From assembly GCF_030253575.1 (NCBI RefSeq), contig NC_080568.1, positions 25,361,501-25,425,500 of the forward strand: DNA of 64,000 bases, written 5' to 3'. The translations under genes and the position numbers were made by a program. This DNA comes from Rhododendron vialii (lineage: Eukaryota; Streptophyta; Magnoliopsida; Ericales; Ericaceae). Position 1 is the first letter of the stretch; every line of letters begins with the position of its first letter. The notes below the pieces were generated by a model that saw only the letters and a program-made list of their open reading frames with translations, had not been told where the DNA came from and ran no database searches. Below are positions 38,713 to 49,893 of this stretch, piece after piece.

Positions 38713-41700
38713 TCAAATGCTTTGCAAATCAAAATCTCGGTAGTTATGCCATTTTTCGTATCTCTGATGCCCTGGTAGCACAGGTCTACGCCGGGTGGAA
38801 TGCATGCAACTCATACAACAGCATCCTCTTAAATCATTGACACAACCAGTACAGCACCTGAAAATAGACAATCAACATGATTCATAGAGTAGAAGTAATC
38901 AAATAGATTTTGACCAAAACAGAGATAAACCCAGGGGAAGACAGACAGCGTCACAGCAGATGGCAAAAATGATTGTTGTCATCACCTACTATAACAAGAG
39001 GCCATCACTTGAGAATAATCAAAAAATCGTTGAATGGGATAACTATTGCAGTACCTAAGAATGCACCTAAACATGCCATTAAATGACCCATTTCAATTTC
39101 TAGGGTTATCTTATATTCTTCAAGCCTCTTAGTCCAACGACGCACAACCTCAGTCAAATATTCATATGAATCGTTCTTCTTAATTCTTTTCAGGAGTGGA
39201 GGAGTGGTTTGATATCCAATGAGCTTTAAGCATGGCTTTTCACTCATTTTGAAGCAACCATGTTTCCAAAGTCACACATGAGACAGTTTATCAAGAATTA
39301 TGTTGCAAATATGAATTAGCAACTATGCACCAGTATAGTTCCAACTATGTCAAATGAAAACATTTTCTTAATTTCCTTACTGGGTACTTCAAGCATTTAG
39401 AACGTCCATTTAACATGAAGGTTACTTGATAGCTGTTTAATGACTTTTCTAGATGCATGCCTTTGTGGGTTTTTCTTGATCGAGCAAATGTTTCCATTTA
39501 GTTATAGTATTCTTTTCCAAAACCACAGAAAGATTGAGACTTACAAGAAAAGTAAGTTGCAGTCGAGATTTGCACAGTTGCGGTGCCTCAGTTCAGAAAC
39601 TTGGGAACCACAAATATAGCATCTAGCGAATGAAGTAGTCTCTGAACACTCTTGTGCCCTACTTGTTTCAGTGATACCTTGAGGCTTGTAGGCAGAAGGT
39701 GGTAGAGACAGACGGGAGTCAAACACAAAGAGATTCCCAACCCATTCTACAGAACCTTCACTCTTTAGATAATGAGTGACACCTCCCCTCAAGGTATACA
39801 AGTTTTTGAAGCCCCTTTTTCTGCAATTTATAGGAGAATACTCACCAACAGAATCAAACAAAATAGCCGCAGAACGATCTGATAAGGAAAACTGAAGCGA
39901 GACGCACATGAACAAAGAAAGAAAGAAATATTAATGAGAAATTTGACCTCACATAGTACCGGTGGCCCATCAAAAAGGTGGGCCAACTTGTAAATGGACC
40001 AAGACATAGTGTAGAGATTGTCAATTTAACGGTCAGCTTAGGTTCAGGCATCCAGTTACGGCCCTGAATCAGCTCATAAAATGGGCTTACTCAATACATT
40101 TGGTTCAAAATTCAAATGACAGCTGAGGAAATATGAGTTCCTAAAGTTTCACATACCAAGGCTCCACAAGTAATTATATGAACCATGTTAGGCACAAGAT
40201 GCATGGTTAAATAAGCAAATCGGGAATCTACGTTCTTTCATCTCACTCATGATTGGAAAGAAAATTATCCAAAAGAGCAGAGACAATAAAAGAAAAAATA
40301 GAACAAAAGGTAGGTTCCTTTTCAGTATGGCAGAATTGGCACCAATTTAAGATGCAATGATTGACAAGTCTGAACTGGAAATAGCGTAATAAGGATTACA
40401 TGGTTTCGGGGCCTAGCTTAGGTTTTAGGAGTCAATGGTAACTTTGGGTAGTTCTTGTATTGGCTGGAATACATTGCACCTTTGTTGACTCCTGCTCAGC
40501 AGTAGACCCATCCACAATTTCAACAATAATTTTATGCCAAAATTTTAGAAGGCACGAGCAAGTAAATTTTGACTCCTGAAACAGGCAATTAACAGAAAGG
40601 AAACTAAGACAAATAGGAAAATCAATTAGTAAAACAGCAAAATGTGAGCACATTATGGCAGCACCTTTGTTGTCGCTATGGAGATATAGGCTATCAGAAA
40701 ACATAGGCTCCTTTGAGCCCAGAAAAGCTATGCAAATAACATGGGTTGAAACCATATGGCTCCCTCACTTTCTGTTACAAACTTGGTACGTGCCATGTGT
40801 AGTTGTAAAACTCTGTCTCCAGTATATTGGTTTTAAAACCCAGTCTTTTACCATTCAAAGTTTCTCCCACATTGATTTTCTTAATTAAGCTTGTTTGTTG
40901 GCTTCCACATGAAACTTGTCCATTACATGCAAAAGTAGCTCCACTGGGGATGGCCTCATGCACAATCAACAGGAAAGAGAAATTAAAAAGGAAACCAAGA
41001 GTCCAAGACCAATGAATGGGGCAACCTCAAGATGGTAGAATATATGTCGCAACGGATTCCTCCTGTGCAGTACATTAATATATCGGTTTTCTCCTTGTCA
41101 ACACAGGCGAAAGGATCTGAACCGTTCACCTGGATTGCATAAATACATATGAACTGGATTAAGGTTAAGAGATTCCCAGCAAGGAAATTTTGCAAAACTA
41201 ACATAAGTACAAAGTATTGTTGTCAGAGAAGCTAGGCGAAGAAAAGAAATCCCGAGTATAACAACTAATTGCCCATATGGCCCTATCTCCTACAGGAGTC
41301 CAAAACTAATATGGAGGAACAAGTGAACACAGTAACAGACTCAAACTGAACACAGAATTCCTCTACTGAGGCCCAAATTGAGCTTCACAGAATCGCAAGT
41401 TGTCTCTTTTCTTTCAACTTGGCTATGTGTCCAAATCTGTCTGAAATTTATTTCATTTCGAAAGTCGAAAGGAAATAGCTGTGCACATCATTCTCCAATT
41501 CTGAAACGCTATACCGAATATTAAAAAATAAATAGCACATCTGTACTCTGTTCCTGCTTTTTTCCTATTCACTCAATCACTGGGATTAATTTTGTGGTGT
41601 TCTGAAGTCTATCTCGTGCAAGATGCCAATAGTTTGCCTCTTTTGGAATGTACTCTGCTGCTTAGACGGAAATAGTTTGTAAAATTCAATGACCCCTGCA

Positions 41701-44700
41701 TATTTACAACATTATTGTCCTCTATAACTTCCATGCTACTTCAGTTCTTATTAAATTTGCTATCCGGAAAATTTTGAGACTAATGTACAGCTGTAGTGTC
41801 TCTTAATCTTAGCAGTGGTGTTTTTTTCCAATTTGTAGGCCCAGTAGTGGATTTATGTAGCAATTATATTCTGCAAATGCACAATAGTGAAAATATCATT
41901 TGTAGTTCAGTCACCCAATGAAAATATCATTTACTCTGCATGCTCCTCACCACCCATATTTTTAAACTGTGTCGGATCTTACAGTGAAGAGTGCCCTAAC
42001 CCTAAGCTGTTGGTAGTTGCTTCGGGCGTCTACTTTACGTTTGGCATTGACAACCTTGTTACTTGGCCTAGCAGCAAGCAAAACCCTGTCACCCGTTCTA
42101 GGGTGCAAGTGCTCATACAGCTTCTAAAATGTTTTAATTTCATTTTCTCCTTTTGGACTTCGGAATCGGTGTTCCTCCTCCTATGGAAATGTATTGTGGC
42201 AATCATGCAACTATCTTTAATGCTAGCAACCAAATTATACATAAGCGCTAGGTTGACTGTCGCGTGCCGCTATATTCGAGATTTGTTGATGAATAAGCTT
42301 ATAACTTATAAGCACATTCTTACTCTGTATGTTCTTTCAGAGGACCAACTGGGTGATATTCTTTCGAAGCTTTTAGCTCGTTCATCTTTCCAGCAGTTGA
42401 CCTTCAAGCTGGGAAAGGTTTGAAATCTGAGCTTCAGCTTGAGGGGGAGCATTGGCGTGTGATTTTTTTTGCTCATTATTCCTTTGTTTTACTTGGGGTG
42501 TTATTGTGTTCTCGTGGTGCACAAACACAAGTGAGGTGTAGAGGCTGATTAACACTTCTTTCTCTCGGTATGCATGTTAAGGCAAGCACCAAGAGGTTAA
42601 TCTATGATGAGCGGAACTTTTCACAGGAAAGCTCTTCAGATCTGCCACATGTAGGTCACTGGCCACACATTGAGAACAGGTTATGGCCTCCCTTTCCTAG
42701 TCAGTATGAACATGATTGCAGTTTTATACATAAATTGATCAAACCTCCGATTCCGATATCCCAAATGAAGTGCTCCTGAAGCAGTCCACATCCGGTCGTT
42801 GAGCCCCATGAAAATGACCAATATCCCATTCATACCCTGATTACAAGCATTGATACAATATCTTCAAACTTCAATCAAGGAATTAAGGAGCATGAAAGTT
42901 CATGAGAAGTACAATAAGAAGGAACAAAAGCAAGATCCGATCAAGTTTCATAGCATGAACAAATCTAAGATAATTTCTTCACACAAAACGAAGAAAGAAA
43001 AAATACGCTAGATCAGAAAGATGTGTTCAAAGAGGACAGATTGTCTCAAAAAAACTACATCACGCAAACTTTCCTAATCGCATGAAGTATTCATAATGAA
43101 CAACCAACACTTAGCCAGGGTATAGGATCTATGCCCCAGTATCTAGATAGACATGCTAGCAAGTGTCTACTATTCCAAGTATGCCTTACCCTTACTTCAA
43201 TACGAGTTTTAAGTGCCCTTGCTCATTAATCTGTTATCTGAAAACACCATTTTACCCTTTCACAATGAAGAAGATAACAAAGAAAAAAACCATCTAGCGC
43301 TTATCATTGTGGACTCCTAAATAAGTCAAGTGAGACACACTTACAATTGTCGGATGAATAAGTTCACACTAGCACATTCCAAGCCTGGCACGTGTGTCCA
43401 TGTTGTCCTGGTGTGAACCTTAGAAAATACTGCGGGGTTGTAACCCATGCCCATGCCCATGCGACATACATAGAAACAGCTATAAGAGACTGTATGACAT
43501 CCTCTCTCTCTCTCCCTCCCCTAAGGCTGCTCGGAACTCCCTCCTCCTCCACTATGATGGACTAGGATCATTTTTTTGCCTGCCATATTCCGAAAGGCTC
43601 ACTCCACTCCACATTGATGGCATCTCGCACTTGTATTCTATATTCTCTATTTCCTTGTGTGTTTTTCATTCACCAGGCTTTGAGCTCATGCCGTTATATT
43701 CATAATTTTTCAGGTGAGTGGTAGGAGAGACATTTGTGGACTTGTTATTTTTTGTGAACTCCGTAGAGAGATTGCATATCCACCACATGTTGATTCAAGT
43801 ATTTTGTTTTTAGGCTTCCATGTTACACGGGCTAAAGCCCCATGGTTCACGGCCAGTCAGCCCTCCGCATAAGGGTGTTAAATATTGCCTCTAAACTTGC
43901 TTACTCATATGTTATATCAACTGGACGAGCTATTCCATTATACCATCATTTCCACACACACACACACACACACACACAAAAAAAACCACTCAAGAAGCTA
44001 CACTTTTGCAGTACAGCCAAGTGAACTTGTACTGTTGCTATAGCATATAAGGTAACAAAGTGGAAAAGGTTGAAAGTTAAAGCATAAGAAATAGGCTTGG
44101 GTTCTCTTAACTAATGGAACCCTTCCTTCTTTTCTTACCAATCAAAGATACGTTGACAAAACTGTAGAAGCATATATGCAGCAAAGGATAAAAAAAAGAA
44201 GAAGGGGAAAGCGAGGCAAGTGAACTAGCACATGAAAGCATGAAAAAGTACACATACTTATTATTTAATGAAGAGAAGATATCCATGACCTTGTCTGGTT
44301 CAAAAAGCAAGCTTAAAACCTAATAAATCATTAAAAAGCCAGCTTAAAACCAAGGTAGAGAAATTACTTCAGCTTCTTTGCATTTTGCTTTTCATTCACA
44401 AAACATTGCAAATTAAAAAGCTGGTCCACAAGGGTTCCAAACTTCCAATTTATAGATGCAATGATGTCATAGAGACTTCTATAAACTTTTCCATGAGTTA
44501 GAGATAAGAGAGAGGAATCGAGAGAGAGAGAGAGAGAAGCGTGCGTTTGTGTGGGTGTGTGTGCGTGCGTGTGTGTGTGGGGGGGGGGGGTTGTTTACGA
44601 CTTTAACAAGCACAGCATTTCCACATTATATCCTTGTGCACTTGTTTCTGTATTTCATGTCAGTTGACGAATTTAGATAGTTCCAGTTAATCTAGCAAAC

Positions 44701-47700
44701 AGGTTCATAATTGAATACTTGGAATCGTTTGTAAAGATTTTCCACTTAGCCCCTCGTACAATGTCACCAACTTCACTGTTCTCAGTACGATGTAGTAAAA
44801 ATGGATCCTCTACTTCTTCTTCAAAAAAAACCTTCTGCATAACACTTCACAGAACGCAAGCAACAAGAAACACAAGCAAGTACCGTTTCTCACATCCAAT
44901 AGAATAAAGTTCCTACTAGACTTCCAGGTTGACAATTCATTGCTTTTATTTGCTGCTTCCAATCTCTGCTTCCATTGACATGGCGTGAGAGGAGTAGCTC
45001 GCATCGGCGGATCAATCAAAGGAAGATGTGAAATGCCTCCCTCCAACTGCTAACAAAATACAAAAGTTGTTAGGAACGAAAAATTAAAAGGATAAAACAG
45101 AAACTTGAAACTGCAGTTGATCAAAGAAATGATGCTTGTTAATATCAAAACCAAAGTGGTTAGGCAAAAGAAGATATGAACGAAGATTGAAGGGGAAGCT
45201 TCCAGAAAGATCAGGACTGCCATTACCGTAATACTTCTATTACTGCAATAGTGTACCTTAACCTGTAACTTTTACAACTGTTCGCTAAGGTTAAATATTA
45301 ACTATTGGTTTGATCTGTTCACAAAAACAAAACAAAAAAATGGTCCCACAAACAAGTAATCCTAGGGAGAATCGCCAACTCAATAGAACAGGTTCCAGCA
45401 AATCATATAGAGATTGTGGCGGAAAGTTATGCATGGGAACACCAAATCAGATAAATAGCATCAGGAAGAAGATAAACAGAGAAACCCAATTACTATGTAG
45501 CTTGCCTGAACAAGTGAGGGCTTATACCGCAGCTTTAATCTTGGAAAAGCATGTCCACCTAAAGCTGGAGAAACTTGAAACAGTACACCAGAAAACCTAG
45601 GGTCTTCTCTTAACCATTTCACATATGCCAGAGCATCTTTCAACAGCCCACTGAACTGCACAAGATGAAGAACGAGGGAAATGGATCTTATCAATACAAA
45701 TAGTGACTGAAGCATAACAGCCCACTGAACTGCACAAGATGAAGAACGAGGGAAATGGATCTTATCAATACAAATAGTGACTGAAGCATAACAACAAATA
45801 TACTGAACTAAAGGCTTGACCGAAAAAATATACTGAACTAAAGCATTTCCTCAATTCAACTACTCTACCCTGCAGTAAAGGTACTGGCCTGCTGAATGCT
45901 GATAAAACAATTGTAACATGCAATAAGAAGCCATCTCACCTCTTGGACCGTAAAAAAATTTCTATGACAAGGTGAAGAGGAGAAAGAGAATGATGGGAGA
46001 ATACACATAATAATTAAAAAAAAGATCAAGACCAAACCAAACTTCTTACAGAAAATCTTCATGGTTTTCGTATTCATATACCATCTCAATATTGACGAGA
46101 ATAGCAATGAAAAAAGAACTACAACACATTTTTAAGAGATGAGTGAAAATTTTGGAAAAGAAAAGGGCAACTCGAAAATTTTCAGACCATGTAACTCGAT
46201 TTCCCTTTTTGGCAACCAAGGAACCCACCCCGGGAAGAGCAACGCTGGACCCACCCGGCCCGATAAACCGGGTGATGTGCAAACCTACCTGCAAGGCTGC
46301 AAGACCTACGTTCCCAACAGAGATAGGGCACTGCAAGCAGGAGTACAATACAAGACCTTTGGGTTTATGGTTGCTCCCAAGGACAACCTTATACTGTTAC
46401 GTGATCTTGGGTAGAACTCAACCCCAAAGCTAGCTATTGAAGTGAGGGTGCCCTCACGTTGATATACTTCATATTACATTGGTACCTAGGCAATGTGGGA
46501 CTATGTAGCACCGACACTCCAAAAGGGCGCCGTGTCCACGTATTGGACACGGGGACATGGCGGGGACACGTATTGGACATGCCACGTGGTGTGTCCAATA
46601 ATTTTTATTATTTTTTGATAGGGGACACGGCGCGGACACGGCTGGGGACATGCCGGGGACACGGCTAGGGGTCAAAATGTAATATTTTTTAAATTTTTGA
46701 GGGTTAATATGAAATTATTCAAAACATTTGGGTTAAACTGTAATTTTTCCTTTGAAATTTTTTTATACAATTTGTGAAATTATTCATATACAATGGTTCA
46801 TAATTTTTTTTATATATATGTAAATAAATTTATTTTTTATTTATTTATACACGTGGCGTGTCTCCCGCCATGTCCGTATCCCCATTTTTTTAGAATTGCC
46901 GTGTCCGTGTCCGTGCTACATAGATGTGGGACTTCGCTTCACAGCCTCCCTCACACATAGTGTGCTCACTGGGCAACACCTGCCATAGGTAGGCAAGAGA
47001 CACACACCCTACCTAGCTCTAATACCATGTTACACGGTCTTCGGTAGAACTCAACCCCAAAAGTTAGCTCATGAAGTGAGGGTGCCCTCACGTTGATATA
47101 CTCCATTTTGGTACCTAGGTGATGTGGGACTTCACTTCACATAAACTACTAGGCTTACCCTGACAGATTGACAAGATACTTCATCATTAACAAAAGGTTT
47201 AGAAATCATAGACAAGAAAGCCATTATCTTGGAAATTGGCTTTTAGGTTCTGAAACAATTTTTGAGATCTGCAGTTAAAGTCTTAAATATATGGTCCTCT
47301 TTAACCTTCAATCCTTAGTGCCCACATTCACATCTCACTTCACCATAAAAATAGGCAAACAACTTTGTAAACCAACGATTTAGTCTGGTTAGCTGTCATG
47401 TTCTTGCCAGTATATATAGCTAAATATTACACGCAAAGTACAAAAAGGTGAATATGTGGAATATTTTTTTCCCCTTCATATTCAACAAGAACGCTCTTGC
47501 GACATTCCATTATTGCAAATGGTTACTCAAGTAAAATTAATCAGACTTACGAACATCTGCATATAGTCAAAAAATTATTTCAACTCAGTGTGAAAGGCAA
47601 ACTTCCAAGCACCTAAGGACAGTCATTGAATGTAGAAAACTATTCTTGCACCATATTGAATGGGAAAAAAAATTCATTAATCATACTATAAGAAGCACCT

Positions 47701-49893
47701 GTGCATTAAACCCTTGCTCGTTCACATATATTCGACCACGTATGTCAAGACCCTGACAGATAACAAAAATGAAACCTCAGTGCATCAACCGATTCAAAAC
47801 CATTCACATTTGATCCCAATATGCTTCCTATCAACACCAATATGCAAATCACAAATAGTAAGCGAAAGTCCAATATTAATAGGAATGGCAGTATTATCAC
47901 TAACGATTGTGGCAACAAATCTGCTGCAATTTCCAAATTTCACCCATCCATAAATGTAGGAATGGATATCCACTCATCGCATGGCATGTACGTCTTGACA
48001 CGTGCCATTCCATCCATACAACAGGATGACCACGAAGGATCTCTTGCACAAAGGCCCTCACATGCCATACTCCACGGAACATCACCGTCCACATAGAGGC
48101 ACTTGCTTTATACCATCCGCTTTGAAGGCCCCTGGAAACTTTTCTCTTGCAAGGCACCCACAAGCAAAGGAACGCTCGGTCTAGAGACAACTGCCACCCT
48201 CTCTTTTGTAAGGGTGCTAAGCTCGTATCTCCTCCTGAATCCTCCACCTCTAGCAGCCTCTAACCATCAAGAGCCCACCAATCTTTGAGAATGGTCTACT
48301 CTGGCCCAGTGACCTCCACATATACTCAATACAAAAAAAAAAAAAATTAAATAAATCCACAGCATCGAAATCAATACATGCATCCATAAAAATCTATAGA
48401 CTTAACTTAGTAGAATGACTTTTGTAAGTAACAAAGCCAAGAGAAAAATAGGGAATACAAAAGGAAAGGCCATTGTGTCCTAAGGTAGACAAAAGATAAA
48501 AGTGGGCAGCGGGAAGGGAAGGAGAGAACAACTAGGGACAGAGGTAACTATTAGGGAGGGGACTCCAAGGCCTCCCCAAACATTGCTAAAACCACAATAT
48601 ATATAGAGAATAAAATGTACGTTAAATTTCCATAATATGGTACATCGGCCCCTCCAAACTTTAAAAAATAAAATAAAATGGTTAGGTAGTGGAAAACAAT
48701 TGCTCCCTTCCATGTGTGTAATTGTGAATGTATGTTTTACCAATTATTAATAGAAAGTGGCTATAATTTTCTTGTCGAACATTGTTCGTTAGATTTCAAG
48801 CTCGAACACAGCCGCTAAAGGTGAATAAATAGGATACAGACGTATTATCCACTTATTTTTTCTCTTCCGAGTCTTCTCAACCTTTTTTCCCCCCCACATT
48901 AGGAGGTCGTAGCCTGGGGAAGGGGTTCTTGCACATGGCAGGACTATGAACCCTTGATAGCCCCAACTGTCTACATATGTGCTCTATACAATTCAGACAC
49001 CCCCAACTAGCGTCTCCAATCCTTACCCATTTTATTACCCATACCCAAAGTTTGAATAAAAAGCCTAAAAACCCATCTCTAATGCCCTAACCATGTCCCA
49101 ATCCATTTAGAGTTTTACTATTTTCCTCACCCAAATTTGGGGAGACCCAAACCCATACTTATTTTTCTCAAACCCTCTTTTCACTCCCATTAATTACAAG
49201 TGTGCCATTCAGTAATAGATTTGGATAAAAATAAGGGTTTAGCATTGGAGATGCCTAAAATAAGGGTTTAGCATTGGAGATGCCTTGCCCAAATCAAGCT
49301 TTTGACCCAAATCTCTACCCAAATTTGGGTGAATAAAAGCGTCAGGGCTGGTGATGCTCATGTAGCTGACGATGGGTAATGAGAGCAGCATTGAATTTTC
49401 CCAAAGCATTTGAATTTAGGGCATAGAGCATAATGCAGAGAAGATTAACTGAAAAACACTCCAAGAAACAAAACTGGGAGAAATAGCTGGGGTATTGGTT
49501 TTCAACCTGCAAGAACGCTAGGTGTTTGGCGACCTCATCATCTGGGTCTTCGATAGACACGAAATGGTAGAAATTCACTACGATGAATTCATGATCCTTG
49601 TAATCTTCTTCCCAATTGCATTCCAGAGGCAACAAATCAGGAGCGCGACCGCACCCACATTTCAGTCCTCGTCGTCCAGTGGTAAAAGCCGGAAGCAGGC
49701 CCCTCCTCTTGCCGCTGCCGTTCCTCTTATTCCTCGTTATTAACGGAACCCAACAAGAAGCGTTGTTAATGGTGACACAACTAGCGGCGGAGAAGGAAGT
49801 TGAGAATGTAGACGAGGATGGAGTTGTAGGAGGAGGGTTGGGAGGCGAAAGCGTGGGCAGGGCTGAGCCGGAAACGACGGTGTAGCCATTCAT
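38713..49893 (-). CDS. STR8: Rhodanese-like protein 8, plastid-type (TrhO/YceA family)
   Basis: Homolog of Arabidopsis STR8. The bacterial relatives (TrhO) hydroxylate uridine 34 of tRNAs; the plant role is less clear. Exons (minus): 49507-49893, 47699-47752, 45506-45655, 44884-45046, 42745-42836, 41026-41129, 39545-39820 and 38713-38857. Total 1371 nt, 456 aa, phases consistent. The Ser/Thr/Pro-rich N-terminus (about 1-60) suggests a transit peptide. Then come VVNFYHFVSIEDP, GRIYVNEQGFNAQ, LKLRYKPSLVQ, EGGISHLPLIDPPMRA, ILLDVRNGYEWDIGHFHGA, and the active loop YCTGGIRCD with Cys at about 303. A Cys-rich tail (CYICGSQV, HRNCANLDC, CCTGC, CCCMSC) is a probable zinc site. The third intron has a GC donor (CAG|GCAAGC). 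Exon 3 has a duplicated acceptor. Confidence 0.93.
41985..42423 (+). pseudogene. Ty1-copia RNase H relic
   Basis: Antisense inside the fifth STR8 intron. The translation contains decayed but recognisable copia RNase H pieces: NLVTWPSSKQNPVTRSRVQ, CRYIRDLLMNKLI and SEDQLGDILSKLLARSSFQQ (from the usual EDQLADILTKPL motif). Between them the frame is scrambled and the catalytic residues are not intact. About 15-25 bp after the stop is TTGAGGGGGAG, the typical copia polypurine tract. No LTR was identified next to it. It is a dead fragment. Confidence 0.8.
43952..43978 (+). repeat. (CA)n microsatellite
   Basis: About 13 CA units followed by an A run, in the fourth STR8 intron. Confidence 0.95.
44519..44591 (+). 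repeat. (GA)n, (GT)n and poly-G tract
   Basis: A GA run, then GTGTGTGCGTGCGTGTGTGT-type repeats, then about 12 G, in the fourth STR8 intron. Confidence 0.95.
45642..45789 (-). repeat. 74-bp tandem duplication over an STR8 splice acceptor
   Basis: Copies 45642-45715 and 45716-45789 appear identical. Each carries the acceptor and exon start GTGCAG|TTCAGTGGGCTGTT on the minus strand. The acceptor at 45655 gives the conserved exon; the distal copy at 45729 would add 74 nt. Confidence 0.93.
46395..47141 (-). mobile_element. TRIM-type LTR retrotransposon 2, intronic, split by a MITE
   Basis: In the second STR8 intron. The LTRs are 46395-46943 (about 115 bp once the inserted MITE and its duplication are removed) and 47028-47141 (114 bp). 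Both begin TGTTAC and end CTTCACA and share GTAGAACTCAACCCCAAA and GTGAGGGTGCCCTCACGTTG. On the minus strand a primer site TGGTATTAGAGC follows the 47028 LTR and a purine tract GTGAGGGAGGC precedes the other. Flanks are TATAC and TAAAC. The LTRs are about 12-14% diverged, so this is an older insertion than TRIM 1. Confidence 0.85.
46501..46923. mobile_element. hAT-like MITE nested in TRIM 2
   Basis: A 423-bp insert with 17-bp inverted ends CTATGTAGCACCGACAC and GTGTCCGTGCTACATAG (one mismatch). It is flanked by ATGTGGGA (46493-46500 and 46924-46931). The GACACGG-rich ends contain many GTGTCCG and CGGACAC units. The matching LTR at 47028-47141 lacks the insert and shows the empty site. Related GGACACG scraps occur near 11640, 12150, 54320 and 54530. 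Confidence 0.88.
49010..49284. mobile_element. Possible GCATCTCCAAT-type MITE
   Basis: The left end GCGTCTCCAATCC is imperfectly complementary to the right GCATTGGAGATGCC. The right end is itself repeated in tandem with a 29-bp period (49226-49284). The ends resemble those of the MITE at 62271. It lies about 220 bp beyond the last base of STR8 exon 1, inside its first intron. Confidence 0.45.

Noticed and set aside
46501-46923. Reading the nested MITE as Mutator-like with a 9-bp duplication
   Set aside because: Placing the boundary so that the inverted ends match exactly leaves an 8-bp duplication, which favours a hAT-like origin.
47900-48247. 115-codon minus-strand frame inside the first STR8 intron
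   Set aside because: It is GC-richer and may be a retroelement fragment, but no motif supports a family, so it was not called.
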